Assembly (NCBI RefSeq): GCF_003491345.1
Contig: NZ_CP025513.1
Location: 857,501-921,500, forward strand
Origin: Neorhizobium sp. SOG26
GTDB taxonomy: Bacteria > Pseudomonadota > Alphaproteobacteria > Rhizobiales > Rhizobiaceae
Direction: 5' to 3'
DNA length: 64,000 bases
Under the pieces are notes generated by a model. It was not told the DNA's origin. It worked only from the letters and a program-made list of their open reading frames with translations, and searched no databases. Positions 1 to 8,227 of the stretch are shown piece after piece (positions within the stretch are counted from its first letter, which is position 1; every line of letters begins with the position of its first letter). The translations under genes were made by a program, and so were the position numbers.

Positions 1-55
1 CCTAGATTTGAAACAAAAATTTGCATACAAAGATACCAACTTCAAGGAGAAAATC

Positions 56-628
56 ATGAGCCAAACATCGGCATCTGCTACTAAAGAGACTGGCGCCACT
101 GCTGACGCTGCCGTCGATGAAGGCGTGCGGCATGAGCAGGCCGTGAACGCGTTCGAATATGCGATCTGGCACCTTGGCTCCTCGTTTGCCCGCTGGCGCC
201 GCGACTGTCTGGCATGCCTCCCCGAAACGTCATTGACCGGCGCCGAGGCCTCGATCCTGCATGTCATCCACCTGAATGGTACGGACAAGGGCATCACCGA
301 AATCAGCCGATTGCTTCACCGCGACGACATGGCGAACCTGCAGTACGGGATCAAAAAGCTTCTTGCGCAAGGGTATATCGAGAAGGCCAATGCCTCCGCA
401 CCGAAGAAGAACGTCGCCTACCGCACGTCAAGCAAGGGTGCGAAACTTGTCGAGGACTACCTGACGGTTCGACGCGAAACGCTGATGAAACTTACGGACC
501 GCATGCCGGGCATGACCGATGCGATCAACGAGGTGACGATGATGATGCACATCATGATCGGGATCTACGACCAGGCGAGCAACATCGTGGCCGGGCATGG
601 CGGCCCACTTGGGCGTCTGCAGCCTTGA
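56..628 (+). CDS. MarR-family winged-helix regulator
   Basis: This 190-residue protein has a central winged-helix region (about residues 55-130). A recognition-helix segment (DDMANLQYGIKKLL) is followed by a wing ending in YRTSSKGAKLVEDYL, the usual MarR pattern of a strand, then T-x-x-G, then a long helix. An upstream in-frame codon at 8 would add 16 residues. The ATG at 56 is preferred because AAGGAG lies just upstream at 43-48. It precedes the Liv-type binding protein by 87 bp on the same strand, so it may regulate it, but this is inference. The ligand is unknown. The N-terminal 25 residues are low in complexity (A/T/S/E) and probably disordered. Confidence 0.8.
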   Translation: MSQTSASATKETGATADAAVDEGVRHEQAVNAFEYAIWHLGSSFARWRRDCLACLPETSLTGAEASILHVIHLNGTDKGITEISRLLHRDDMANLQYGIKKLLAQGYIEKANASAPKKNVAYRTSSKGAKLVEDYLTVRRETLMKLTDRMPGMTDAINEVTMMMHIMIGIYDQASNIVAGHGGPLGRLQP

Positions 629-715
629 CCAATAAATTGTGCTGACAACCCGGGGGCTTTGTGCAACAAATTTCCCATGACAGCCATGTCTGCGGCTGTT
701 AACTGGGAGAAGATC

Positions 716-1870
716 ATGAAAAAAATGAACATATGGCTTTTGGGTAGCGCCTTGGCGGCAGTTCTGTCTGCTGGAAGCGCGGTCGCAGCTGAAATCAAGG
801 TTGGCTTTGTGACATCGATGTCGGGCCCGGCTTCCTCGCTGGGTATTCCGTATTCGAAGGGCTTGGCCGCTGGCCGCCAGTCGATTTCCGAGATCGAAGG
901 GAACACGATCAAGGTCATCGAGCTGGACGACGCGTCCGATCCGACGGCTGCGGCGAGAAACGCGCGCAAGCTGGTCGAGGAAGAAAAGGTCGACCTGCTG
1001 ATCGGCAGCGCCGGTTCGCCGGCCGCGCTTGCCATGGCGGCCGTCGCATCCGAACTGAAGGTTCCGCTGATCTCGATCGCCAATGCCAATCCGACCGGGG
1101 AGGCTGGTGCCTGGACGATCACGGTTCCGCAGCCCGCACCGCTGATGGTGAGCGCGCTGGTCGAACACATGAAGAAGAACAATGCCAAGAGCATTGGCTA
1201 TATCGGCTTCAGCGATCCTTGGGGTGACCTCGTCTACGACGCGTTGAACGAAACGACCAAGGGCTCCGACATCAAGATCGCGACCAATGAACGCTTCGCA
1301 CGCTCTGACTCGTCGGTCACCGCGCAAGCTCTCAAGATCGTCGCCGCTCGCCCTGACGTGGTGGTGACGGGTGGATCCGGCACGCCAGGCGCGCTGCCCC
1401 ACATCGCTCTTGCCGAACGTGGCTTCAAGGGCACCGCCTACGGCACGCACGCGATCATCAACCCCGACTTCGTTCGCGTCGGCGGCAAGGCGGTCGAAGG
1501 CGTCATCGCTCCGAGCGGCCCTGTGGTTGTCGCCGAGCAGCTTCCGGATTCCAACCCCATCAAGAAGGTCGCGATGGATTTCCGCAAGGACTACGAGGCC
1601 GCCAACAAGGAAAGCAACTACAACGCTTTCGCGGCCTACAGCTATGACGCCTGGCTGCTGTTTGCGGATGCTGCAAAGCGCGCCCTGCCAAAGGCTACCC
1701 CCGGCACGCCCGAATATCGTGCGGCGCTGAAGGAAATGCTGACAAGCACCAAGGAAGTTGTCGGCACGCATGCCGTCTACAACTTCACGCCGGATAGCCG
1801 GTACGGAACCGACGAACGCTCTCGCGTCCTCGTCCAGCTCAAAGACGGCAAATGGTCGCTGGTCGAATAA
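716..1870 (+). CDS. Branched-chain amino acid (Liv-type) ABC substrate-binding protein
   Basis: A 384-residue periplasmic binding protein of the Peripla_BP_6/LivK class. It has a clear Sec signal peptide (MKKMNIW, hydrophobic core, AVAA cleavage near residue 23). The mature start EIKVGFVTSMSGPASSLG is the family's first beta strand, and later segments include IGSAGSPAALAMAAVA and YIGFSDPWGDLVYDAL. The ATG at 716 is chosen because it begins the signal peptide and follows GGGAGA; upstream in-frame codons lack this. No permease or ATPase gene lies beside it in the window, so it is an orphan here or the tail of an operon that begins before base 1. Its ligand cannot be read from the sequence; amino acids, amides and aromatic acids are all possible. 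Confidence 0.88.
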   Translation: MKKMNIWLLGSALAAVLSAGSAVAAEIKVGFVTSMSGPASSLGIPYSKGLAAGRQSISEIEGNTIKVIELDDASDPTAAARNARKLVEEEKVDLLIGSAGSPAALAMAAVASELKVPLISIANANPTGEAGAWTITVPQPAPLMVSALVEHMKKNNAKSIGYIGFSDPWGDLVYDALNETTKGSDIKIATNERFARSDSSVTAQALKIVAARPDVVVTGGSGTPGALPHIALAERGFKGTAYGTHAIINPDFVRVGGKAVEGVIAPSGPVVVAEQLPDSNPIKKVAMDFRKDYEAANKESNYNAFAAYSYDAWLLFADAAKRALPKATPGTPEYRAALKEMLTSTKEVVGTHAVYNFTPDSRYGTDERSRVLVQLKDGKWSLVE

Positions 1871-1879
1871 TGAACCATG

Positions 1880-1905
1880 GAAGCTCCCCAAGCTTGGGGA
1901 GCTTC
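1880..1905 (+). terminator. Perfect 26-nt palindrome after the Liv-type binding protein
   Basis: The two 13-nt arms (starting GAAGCTCCCC) are exact reverse complements with no spacer. Ten bases separate it from the stop codon at 1870. As RNA it would form a strong hairpin with a short AAGCTT-derived loop, followed by TCTCT but no long U tract. It is probably a terminator or an mRNA 3'-end stabiliser. Confidence 0.6.
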
Positions 1906-1999
1906 TCTCTACGCCTGTCGTTCGTGACTCTTCAGCATTTGTAGAGATTTGCCGCTCAATCTGACCTGGCTGCGAATCAACAGCAGCTATGGAGAGAGA

Positions 2000-2254
2000 A
2001 TGACGGTTCTACAATTTCCCGCCGATCGAAGAGCTGCGGATATCAAGCGTTGCGCAATGAGGCTACTTGATCTCCACGGTGAAGCAGCAAACCGTTTCTG
2101 GCGTGCAGAGATGGCAGAGCTTGCCGCTTCTTTGCGAGCTCAAGGCGCATCGGAAACTGAACTGTCACTGCAGGCCGGCATGTTCATGCAGGCTGTCCAG
2201 GCGGAAATGCAGCGCGCTTACGGGCCGGACCTCGCGGAATCGACCGCAGGATAA
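2000..2254 (+). CDS. Small DUF6074-like protein
   Basis: An 84-residue protein beginning MTVLQFPADRRAADIKRC, which matches the style of the small rhizobial DUF6074 family (an N-terminal F/P-R-R patch, then a helical R-A-x-x-L-x-x-x-G-E-A-A-N-R-F-W stretch). The ATG at 2000 follows GGAGAGAG. An in-frame codon at 1949 would add 17 residues without a comparable ribosome site. The body is amphipathic and helical, with no signal peptide or membrane segment. The function of the family is unknown. A GC-rich inverted repeat separates it from the convergent zinc-finger gene. Confidence 0.7.
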   Translation: MTVLQFPADRRAADIKRCAMRLLDLHGEAANRFWRAEMAELAASLRAQGASETELSLQAGMFMQAVQAEMQRAYGPDLAESTAG

Positions 2255-2256
2255 CG

Positions 2257-2279
2257 GTGCGGGCGCCAGCGCCCGTCAC
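2257..2279. terminator. Bidirectional hairpin between convergent small genes
   Basis: An inverted repeat (core CGGGCG / CGCCCG around a CCAG loop, extended by GTG/CAC with a bulge) lies exactly between the two convergent stop codons. No U tract is present on either side. Confidence 0.4.
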
Positions 2280-2468
2280 TTAGGCGTCTCCGACGATGAC
2301 CGTCACCGTTCCGGTGCCGCCGCATCCCGGGCAAGTATTGCCATCCACTTGTCCTTCGCCGCCGCAATCGGGGCAGATGCCATCGGCCGTCTGATCCGTG
2401 CCGGGTTTGGCTTCGTCGCCATGAATGGACTTCGCGTTCCCACCGTTTCTGTTCTCGCTCGGCTGCAT
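2280..2468 (-). CDS. 62-residue protein with half a DnaJ-type zinc finger
   Basis: The C-terminal half carries two Cys-x-x-Cys-x-Gly-x-Gly motifs (CPDCGGEG and CPGCGGTG, about residues 38-55). This is the repeat used in pairs by the DnaJ cysteine-rich domain to hold one zinc ion. Only two repeats are present instead of four, and there is no J domain, so the protein could bind a single zinc. The N-terminal half is polar and rich in Q/N/E/D. The start at 2468 follows AGGAG; the longer upstream reading frame has no such site. Similar tiny CxxCxGxG proteins occur in rhizobia without a known role. Confidence 0.7.
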   Translation of the reverse strand: MQPSENRNGGNAKSIHGDEAKPGTDQTADGICPDCGGEGQVDGNTCPGCGGTGTVTVIVGDA

Positions 2469-2651
2469 TTGGTTGTCGCTCCTGGTTTCGTGGATTGAAC
2501 TTCCCGGCGCGCGATCGAGTTCCCCGCGCGGATGCTCGCGTTCCGACCAAAGGCCGATGCGCCGAAACAAAGGTCCTAACCCGGAAACATCCGCCTCCTC
2601 CCGCCGTTTGAGCCAGAACTTCAGAGGACAACAGCTTCGGAGGGCAGCAGC

Positions 2652-2867
2652 ATGAGCGACACAGGGCACAATCTGCGGCGGGTGGCCGCCGAACTGACGG
2701 CGGGCTCACGGCGCTACAACGACGGCGATACCGCCGCCGGGGCTCACGTGCTTGCTGGGCTTCTGTTGGAAGTTTCAGTTCATGATCCCGAACCGGATCC
2801 GCAGACCGTCGAGACCTTTCTCAGAGTGGCGGACAGGATCCTGGAGCGTTCCGTTCGACTGCACTAG
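2652..2867 (+). CDS. Small hypothetical helical protein (71 aa)
   Basis: Not recognised. The ATG is preceded by GGAGG at a good distance. The sequence is acidic and helical, with no signal peptide, Cys or membrane segment; the most structured part is AGAHVLAGLLLEVSVHDPEPDPQ, then ETFLRVADRILERS. Codon use resembles the neighbours. It lies divergent from the zinc-finger gene and convergent with the next small gene. Confidence 0.55.
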   Translation: MSDTGHNLRRVAAELTAGSRRYNDGDTAAGAHVLAGLLLEVSVHDPEPDPQTVETFLRVADRILERSVRLH

Positions 2868-2885
2868 CAGCCGGTCGTCGACTGG

Positions 2886-3092
2886 TCAGTTGGAGGAGAC
2901 CCTGCGCATGCGGCTCGCGGCCTCCGGTTCAGCGCGATGAGCGTTGTCGAGCTTGGTTAGCAGTTCCTGGAAGACATCGGGCGTATCCTGCGGCAAAGCA
3001 AATGCCGGGAGTCGACCCAACTGCCGACCGGCATTCTGCACCGCATGCTGCGATATCAGTTTTGCTAGTTCGTTGTTTGCTTCTTTTGTCAT
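2886..3092 (-). CDS. Small hypothetical protein (68 aa)
   Basis: Not recognised. The ATG at 3092 is chosen; a GTG two codons earlier (3098) is also possible, and neither has a strong ribosome site. The protein begins MTKEANNELAKLISQHAVQNAG and continues with a Pro-rich middle and a helical tail DVFQELLTKLDNAHRAEPEAASR. It looks cytosolic. Small proteins of this type are common in rhizobial genomes. Moderate to low certainty. Confidence 0.45.
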   Translation of the reverse strand: MTKEANNELAKLISQHAVQNAGRQLGRLPAFALPQDTPDVFQELLTKLDNAHRAEPEAASRMRRVSSN

Positions 3093-3098
3093 GATCAC

Positions 3099-3512
3099 AC
3101 AACTTGGAACATCGAAAAGCGGTTCCAGATTTTCTGCAGCTTCTGCTTCAGCAGCCTCACGCCCACATCGTGACCTTGAAGGGTTTCCCGCTCGTTAGGT
3201 GAACGCGAGGCGACGTCGCCACGTGCTCCTATAGTTAACGATTTACCTACGGGATCTCCGGCTTAGAAATCGACCCAGTAAGCATGCGAAAGGCCGGAAA
3301 ACCGCATTTTATCTGGTTTTAGTAACATATGTTCCATGGCGGGAAGCGGCTGCTTAACGGCTGCATGAGCAAGCCCGAAAACTTTTAATAAAACAGTCCG
3401 ATATTCCATTAATAGGTCGTAACCATTGCAGGGGAATGGGTTTGAACCGCCCCCCCAACAGATCTAGGTCTCTGTCCATACGGCATCCCAAACATGAAGT
3501 TGGATAACGGCC
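3099..3512. other. Non-coding AT-richer region ahead of the polysaccharide locus
   Basis: About 410 bases without a convincing gene. The right half is much richer in A/T than the surroundings and holds TTAA-type elements (TAGTTAACGATTTACC near 3233, CCATTAATAGGTCG near 3407-3420) that resemble elements in other gaps of the locus. A 12-nt perfect palindrome (GGCGACGTCGCC) sits at 3209-3220. It probably carries the promoter of the glycosyltransferase gene. Confidence 0.4.
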
Positions 3513-4322
3513 TTGCAGATCAGAGCGCTCAGCAAAAACGTCATCGACATCGAGAAGAAGCGTGATCCGTCGAGCGTGATGCTGGGCGGCCTACCGATCG
3601 CTCGCTACTCGATGGACGAAGCCGCATCGAACATTGTCGAACACGCGCTTCGGGTTCGCGGTCGCAACCTGCGGCCTTTGTTCTCGACCTCCGCGAATGG
3701 TCAGGTCCTGGCGATGTGCCTGCGGCAGCCGGAACTGCTCGACTTGATGCACAAGGCGGACCACATCCACGCTGACGGCATGCCTCTCGTCAAATTCTCG
3801 CGGTTCTGGAGCCCGGAGCCGCTTCCGGAGCGCGTTTCGACCACCGATCTCGTTCACGCGGTCGCGGCGAAGGCCCAGGCAGCCGGCGCGAGCTTCTATT
3901 TCCTCGGTGCCACGGAGGAAGTGAATGCCAAGGCGGTCGACGCCATGCAGCAGGCTTATCCGCAGTTGAAGATCGTTGGCCGTCGCAACGGCTACTTCAC
4001 GAGGAACGAAGAAGAACGGATTGTCGCGGACATCCGCCGCAAGCGGCCGGATATCCTGTGGGTCGGCCTCGGCTTCCCGCTCGAGCAACAGTTCATCGTG
4101 CGCAACCTGGACAGGCTTCGGGGCGTCGGTGTCGTCAAGACGTCAGGTGGGTTGTTCGACTTCTTGTCGGGCAGTGTGCGCCGCGCGCCGGAATGGATGC
4201 AGCGGAGCGGGCTTGAATGGGCCTACCGCGCCTACCAGGAGCCGCGTCGCCTCGCGCTTCGCTACCTGATTACCAATCCGCTCGCGGTCTACGCGCTCTG
4301 GAGTCGCTCTCCGCTACGCTGA
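3513..4322 (+). CDS. WecG/TagA/CpsF-family glycosyltransferase (GT26)
   Basis: It transfers an N-acetylhexosaminuronic acid or related sugar to a polyprenyl-linked acceptor at the cytoplasmic membrane. Family signatures are FSTSANGQVLAM, HKADHIHADGMPLVKFSRF (the conserved D-G-x-P-x-V block, about residues 88-108), FYFLGA, the GRRNGYF segment, PDILWVGLGFPLEQQFI and the late SGSVRRAPEWMQRSGLEWAYR. The extent given uses a TTG at 3513. An ATG at 3579 would give 247 residues, nearer the usual family length, and neither start has a strong ribosome site. It is the first gene of the exopolysaccharide locus. Confidence 0.88.
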   Translation: MQIRALSKNVIDIEKKRDPSSVMLGGLPIARYSMDEAASNIVEHALRVRGRNLRPLFSTSANGQVLAMCLRQPELLDLMHKADHIHADGMPLVKFSRFWSPEPLPERVSTTDLVHAVAAKAQAAGASFYFLGATEEVNAKAVDAMQQAYPQLKIVGRRNGYFTRNEEERIVADIRRKRPDILWVGLGFPLEQQFIVRNLDRLRGVGVVKTSGGLFDFLSGSVRRAPEWMQRSGLEWAYRAYQEPRRLALRYLITNPLAVYALWSRSPLR

Positions 4323-4341
4323 TGTCCATCACCCAGCGCAG

Positions 4342-5892
4342 CTAGCTGGCGTAGGACATGCTTTCGGTGCGCCGACGCCCGAACCCCCACAAGCCCCAGC
4401 CAACGGCTGCAGCACAGCCGATGATGCCACCAGCGACAGCCCCGCCTATCAGGAGGTAGAGGTTGCGCGGTGGAAAGCTGTGCGTCTTGGGGATCGCGGG
4501 CGGCGAGATGATCCGGATATTCGTCGTGCTGATCTGCTGGCGCTCGGCAATCTCGCGTGCGCGGCCCATGAAGGCGTCATAAACGGAAGACTTGGACTGG
4601 AACTCGCGCTCCAACTGACGAAGCTGGACAAGCGCCTCGTTGTCCTCGAACACGACAGACTTCATCGCATCGGCCTGGCTTTGTTGCGCCATCAGCGAGG
4701 CCTCGGCCTGGGCGAGTTCGGATTTCGCCGCTTCCAGCAGCCGCCTTTGTTCGGCGTTGATCTGCGCCTGGATTGCTTCAAGCTGCGGCCGCATTGTCGC
4801 AAGCCGTGGATGGCGGGCGCCAAAGACGGCTGCCTGAGCATCAAGCTCCCGCTTGACCGCCGAATATTGGGTACGAAGCGCCGTCATCGTCTGTGACTCG
4901 ATGGATGCGCTATCGAGGCGGCTTTCCATGTTGCCGGTCGAGAGCTCCTGGTAACGACTGCGGGCCCGGATTACGCGCGCCTGCGCCTCCACCAGTTGTG
5001 TATTCGTCTGGTTCGCCACCAGCGTGCTCACAAGTTCGCCAGAGCTCGACAGGATGTTGTTCTCGCGGCGGAAGCGCTGCACTGCTTCGTCGGCCTTGGC
5101 CACTTCTTCCTTCAGCGTATCGAGGCGCGCGAAGAGCTCGGTTGCTGTGCGGCCTGCCTCGCCGGCTTGCGCCTTTATCAATTCCTCCCGGAATGTTTCC
5201 ACGATCGTATTGGCAATCCGAAGGGCCTTGGGCGCCTTCTCGCTCCAGACGCTCAGGTTGACGATGAAGGATCCTTCTTCGCGGTTTGCACCGACATGCT
5301 GCTCCAGCGTCCGCAAGGCTTCCAGCTGACGTAACGACGCGTCGCCTCCAGCATCGCCGGCGAATTCGGGGTCCTCATCGAGCTTCAATGTCTGAATGAC
5401 ACTGTTGAGGACGTTGGATGAGGTCAAGATTCGCAGCTTGCTTTCCACGTCGTAGAGCTGCGCGTCGAGCTGGCTGTTCTGCGCGAAGAGATCCTCGGCC
5501 ATCACCTTCAGGTGGCTGGGGTCGACGAAGATTTGGGCATTGACTGTATATTTGCGCGTCGCGACCTGGCCGAAGACGATGCCGGCAAGCGCCCCAATGA
5601 GCAGGAATACGCCAATCAGCACGCGTCCGCGCCAGAGCCATTGGATGACCATTTCGCCGGAAATATCCTGCCAGGACGGCGCGCCTCGCGAAACCGGTGC
5701 CCTGACTTCCCTCTCGGGAACGTCCGCCAGTGCCGGTCGTCTAAGCTCCGCCTCGTCCGCGGGATAGGACAGCAAGGAGGTGTAGCCGGGCCGGTAGCCA
5801 TGCCTGCGCGACACGCTTGAATAGCTTGAGGCGTCGGACGCTCGGTCCGATTGGACTTCCTTACCGTGACGCGCTTTCTTCAAGGTGTACAT
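4342..5892 (-). CDS. Wzz/GumC-type polysaccharide co-polymerase
   Basis: A 516-residue chain-length regulator. It has a cytosolic N-terminal tail of about 85 residues, a first membrane helix (VLIGVFLLIGALAGIVFG, about 91-108), the Wzz domain start RKYTVNAQIFVDP, a long periplasmic coiled coil (Q/E/A-rich, about 230-440), and a second membrane helix near the C terminus (LYLLIGGAVAGGIIG). The C-terminal tyrosine autokinase found in ExoP/Wzc proteins is absent, so any phosphorylation control would need a separate kinase, which is not in the window. The ATG at 5892 is preferred; a TTG at 5913 would add seven residues. It is convergent with the WecG-like gene. Confidence 0.88.
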   Translation of the reverse strand: MYTLKKARHGKEVQSDRASDASSYSSVSRRHGYRPGYTSLLSYPADEAELRRPALADVPEREVRAPVSRGAPSWQDISGEMVIQWLWRGRVLIGVFLLIGALAGIVFGQVATRKYTVNAQIFVDPSHLKVMAEDLFAQNSQLDAQLYDVESKLRILTSSNVLNSVIQTLKLDEDPEFAGDAGGDASLRQLEALRTLEQHVGANREEGSFIVNLSVWSEKAPKALRIANTIVETFREELIKAQAGEAGRTATELFARLDTLKEEVAKADEAVQRFRRENNILSSSGELVSTLVANQTNTQLVEAQARVIRARSRYQELSTGNMESRLDSASIESQTMTALRTQYSAVKRELDAQAAVFGARHPRLATMRPQLEAIQAQINAEQRRLLEAAKSELAQAEASLMAQQSQADAMKSVVFEDNEALVQLRQLEREFQSKSSVYDAFMGRAREIAERQQISTTNIRIISPPAIPKTHSFPPRNLYLLIGGAVAGGIIGCAAAVGWGLWGFGRRRTESMSYAS

Positions 5893-6077
5893 CGGGTGCC
5901 CTGAGCTTCTCAAACACCAGATGAAATGCCATCGGCGCTAAGATTAGGTTAAGCATCCGCCCACGCGGCGTCCCCGAAGGGAAAATAGTTTGAAGTTTCC
6001 CTTTCTCATCACCCAAAGATTAAGGATTTTCGGCTTCCGTAGCGAATACTAACGCCAGCGGACGGGACCGGTTTACC

Positions 6078-7145
6078 ATGACGCGCTATCTGGTTCTCAC
6101 ATCAGACGCCGAGACCCTCTGTGGCGTCGAGGCGTTCACGCGAAACCTGGCGGAGCATCTCGGCAGGTCGGCGCAGATGGCGCCTCTGAGCTTCGACATT
6201 CCCACATTCAGGCAACGCCTTCGCGACTTTGATTGCATTGTCTTCAACTTTCCGATCGTCGCATGGAAGAAGCGGCTGCTCGAGCCGATGCTCGTAGCGA
6301 TGCTGGCGAAGCTGCGGGGCAAGAAGGTTGCGGTCGTCCTCCACGAGTGGACCAACCTCGATTGGAAGCGACGCCTGATCATATGGCCGGTTGTCAGGGT
6401 GGCGGATCAGCTATTGTTTTCGGCTCCCGAGATCGAGCGAGAATGGCGCGATAGCGCTGTCTCCCGGGGATCGAAGCAGCAGACAGCCGTCATACCCATT
6501 CCGCCGAACGTGGTTCCCGGCAACTCTGATGGCACCGGTGAAGCTGGTACTGCGATCTGTTCACTGCGAAAGCCCGGCCGCATCATCATCGGCCAGTTCG
6601 GCTCCATCTATCCGAAGAAGAACTGCGCAGAACTCCTGTCCATCGCGCGCGTGCTCATCGATGCCGGTCACGATGTCGGCGTCGCCTTTGTGGGCTCCTT
6701 CATCAAGGGCGTGGACGACGTGGAGCAAGACTTTTACCGGGAGGTGGAGGCTCGTGGCCTCGACGGGCGTGTGGTGGTGACTGGCTATCTCGCGACGGAC
6801 GAAGAGGTCTTCGCGGCATGCCGCGAGATCGACGTGTTCTGTTATCGCTTCACCGAGGGGTTGACCGCGCGGCGCGGCAGCGTGCTTGCAGCCGCGCTGA
6901 CGGGACGGGCGGTGGTCGTTAACGCGCCGAAGGTTGAGCGTGCGCTCGCGCACCACAGCCTTTTCACCAGCCTGATCGAGAACGGGAACGTCGTTTTGGC
7001 ACCCTATAATGCCGATCCGACAGCCATGGCCGGGGCCGTGAAAATTGCGACCGCCAAACGCCCGCCGCAAGTAGAGGTGGAGAAGGAAATCGGGCGTCTC
7101 TGGCACAGGATCATCGAGACGCTGGACAAGGTGCAGCAGCGATAA
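6078..7145 (+). CDS. Glycosyltransferase, GT4-like
   Basis: A 355-residue GT-B enzyme expected to add a sugar to the growing lipid-linked repeat unit on the cytoplasmic face. The N-terminal domain opens with a short strand and a glycine-containing turn (TSDAETLCGVEAFTRNLAEHL). The C-terminal donor-binding domain starts at RIIIGQFGSIYPKKN (about 172) and holds DVGVAFVGSF, VVVTGYL and the loop FTEGLTARRGSVLAA (about 258-272), which carries the Glu-rich donor contact typical of the fold. It lies divergent from the Wzz-type gene with 185 bp between them. Donor and acceptor are unknown. Confidence 0.8.
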   Translation: MTRYLVLTSDAETLCGVEAFTRNLAEHLGRSAQMAPLSFDIPTFRQRLRDFDCIVFNFPIVAWKKRLLEPMLVAMLAKLRGKKVAVVLHEWTNLDWKRRLIIWPVVRVADQLLFSAPEIEREWRDSAVSRGSKQQTAVIPIPPNVVPGNSDGTGEAGTAICSLRKPGRIIIGQFGSIYPKKNCAELLSIARVLIDAGHDVGVAFVGSFIKGVDDVEQDFYREVEARGLDGRVVVTGYLATDEEVFAACREIDVFCYRFTEGLTARRGSVLAAALTGRAVVVNAPKVERALAHHSLFTSLIENGNVVLAPYNADPTAMAGAVKIATAKRPPQVEVEKEIGRLWHRIIETLDKVQQR

Positions 7146-7160
7146 CGAGAGACGGAGCGA

Positions 7161-8039
7161 TCAGCTTACGCCAAAAACGGCTTCTCGGATGGCGGCAGGC
7201 GAGGTCGCGGTGTGGGACTGGATGGCGATTGCGTATTGGGTTTCGTCGAGCCCGGCTATGAGGTTTCGGATGCCGTCAGTATCGAGCGACGGGCCGCTCC
7301 AATAGGTGGCGCACATGCTGTGTTCCACGAGTTCATGACGTTCTCGCAGGCTCGCCTGCGTCATCACCCCCACTCCATAGAAAATGTATTCGGAGAAATG
7401 CCTCACCCTGCATAGCGCCTTCCACCATGCACGCCCCGTCACGCTCTCCAGCCTCTCGACGACTTGCTGCAGGCTCTCGCGATCCCACACAATCATCTGG
7501 CCGATGTAATCGTCCCCCGGCAGCGGTGGTTCCTGCCTTCCAAGCATATGATAAGCGTTCTTCTGCCATAGAACATGGTTCGGGAGCTTCGAGGTGATGA
7601 CGCCGCGGTCCAGGTAGAGCGGAGAGCGAAAGTCGCCCGCAGCCTTTGCAGCGTCAAACGGCCTGACGAAACAATTGTCAGAGTCGATGCAGATCACACG
7701 CGGGCAAGGTTGCGAGAGCGTCATCGCGATCTTGCGCAATTGCTGGATATGCCAGCCATAAACGGGAAGGCCGGCACCAGACACCCAATAATACTGACGG
7801 TTCTTCCACTTCAGGAATGTGGGGAGGGGATGCAAGGCGCCGGGCAGCAGCACCGAGTCCGGAAGGACGTCGCGCTTCGGGCTTCGGAACGACTGAAACA
7901 GAGGAAGGTCGGCATCCGCCACGACGAGGTAATGCTTGTCATATCCCGTCGCGAAGGCATCGATCGAGTCACACAAGAGGCGGCAGGACTCAAGGTCACC
8001 GCGATAAGTCGGCGTGATCAGGCTGACCGCTACGCCCAT
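7161..8039 (-). CDS. DUF6492-type putative glycosyltransferase
   Basis: A 292-residue protein starting VSLITPTYRGDLESCRLLCDSI, the first strand of a GT-A-like nucleotide-diphospho-sugar fold, with an acidic ICIDSDNCFV segment (about 115-124) in the place of the DxD metal site. This is the pattern of the DUF6492 family found in exopolysaccharide and capsule loci. The strand is opposite to its neighbours and the stop codon is 15 bp from the preceding gene. A sugar-transfer role is inferred from fold and context. Donor and linkage are unknown. Confidence 0.72.
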   Translation of the reverse strand: MGVAVSLITPTYRGDLESCRLLCDSIDAFATGYDKHYLVVADADLPLFQSFRSPKRDVLPDSVLLPGALHPLPTFLKWKNRQYYWVSGAGLPVYGWHIQQLRKIAMTLSQPCPRVICIDSDNCFVRPFDAAKAAGDFRSPLYLDRGVITSKLPNHVLWQKNAYHMLGRQEPPLPGDDYIGQMIVWDRESLQQVVERLESVTGRAWWKALCRVRHFSEYIFYGVGVMTQASLRERHELVEHSMCATYWSGPSLDTDGIRNLIAGLDETQYAIAIQSHTATSPAAIREAVFGVS

Positions 8040-8227
8040 TACCCTGACACGCCTCCCGATCCTAGCAAGCCTCTAAACTGCACACCGTGTTCCTAATGGT
8101 CCGTTAATCGCGCTTGGCCATAGTGATGGCAGTCTCATTTCGGAAACGCTAAGGCGTATCCGGACAACGCCGGGATGATCTCGGCTGGCCAGCACTGATT
8201 GTCGGCAGGAGCTATGGAGATCCTCGC

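Noticed and set aside
428..1891. 487-codon reverse-strand reading frame over the Liv-type binding protein
   Set aside because: It is antisense to a clear gene with a signal peptide and family motifs. The translation is Arg-rich with no domain pattern, typical of a high-GC shadow.
3209..3220. Perfect 12-base palindrome GGCGACGTCGCC
   Set aside because: Short GC palindromes of this size are common by chance in high-GC DNA and nothing else supports a site here.
6078..7145. Naming individual glycosyltransferases after known exo or pss genes
   Set aside because: Family folds are clear but substrate-level orthology cannot be settled by eye, so no symbols were assigned.
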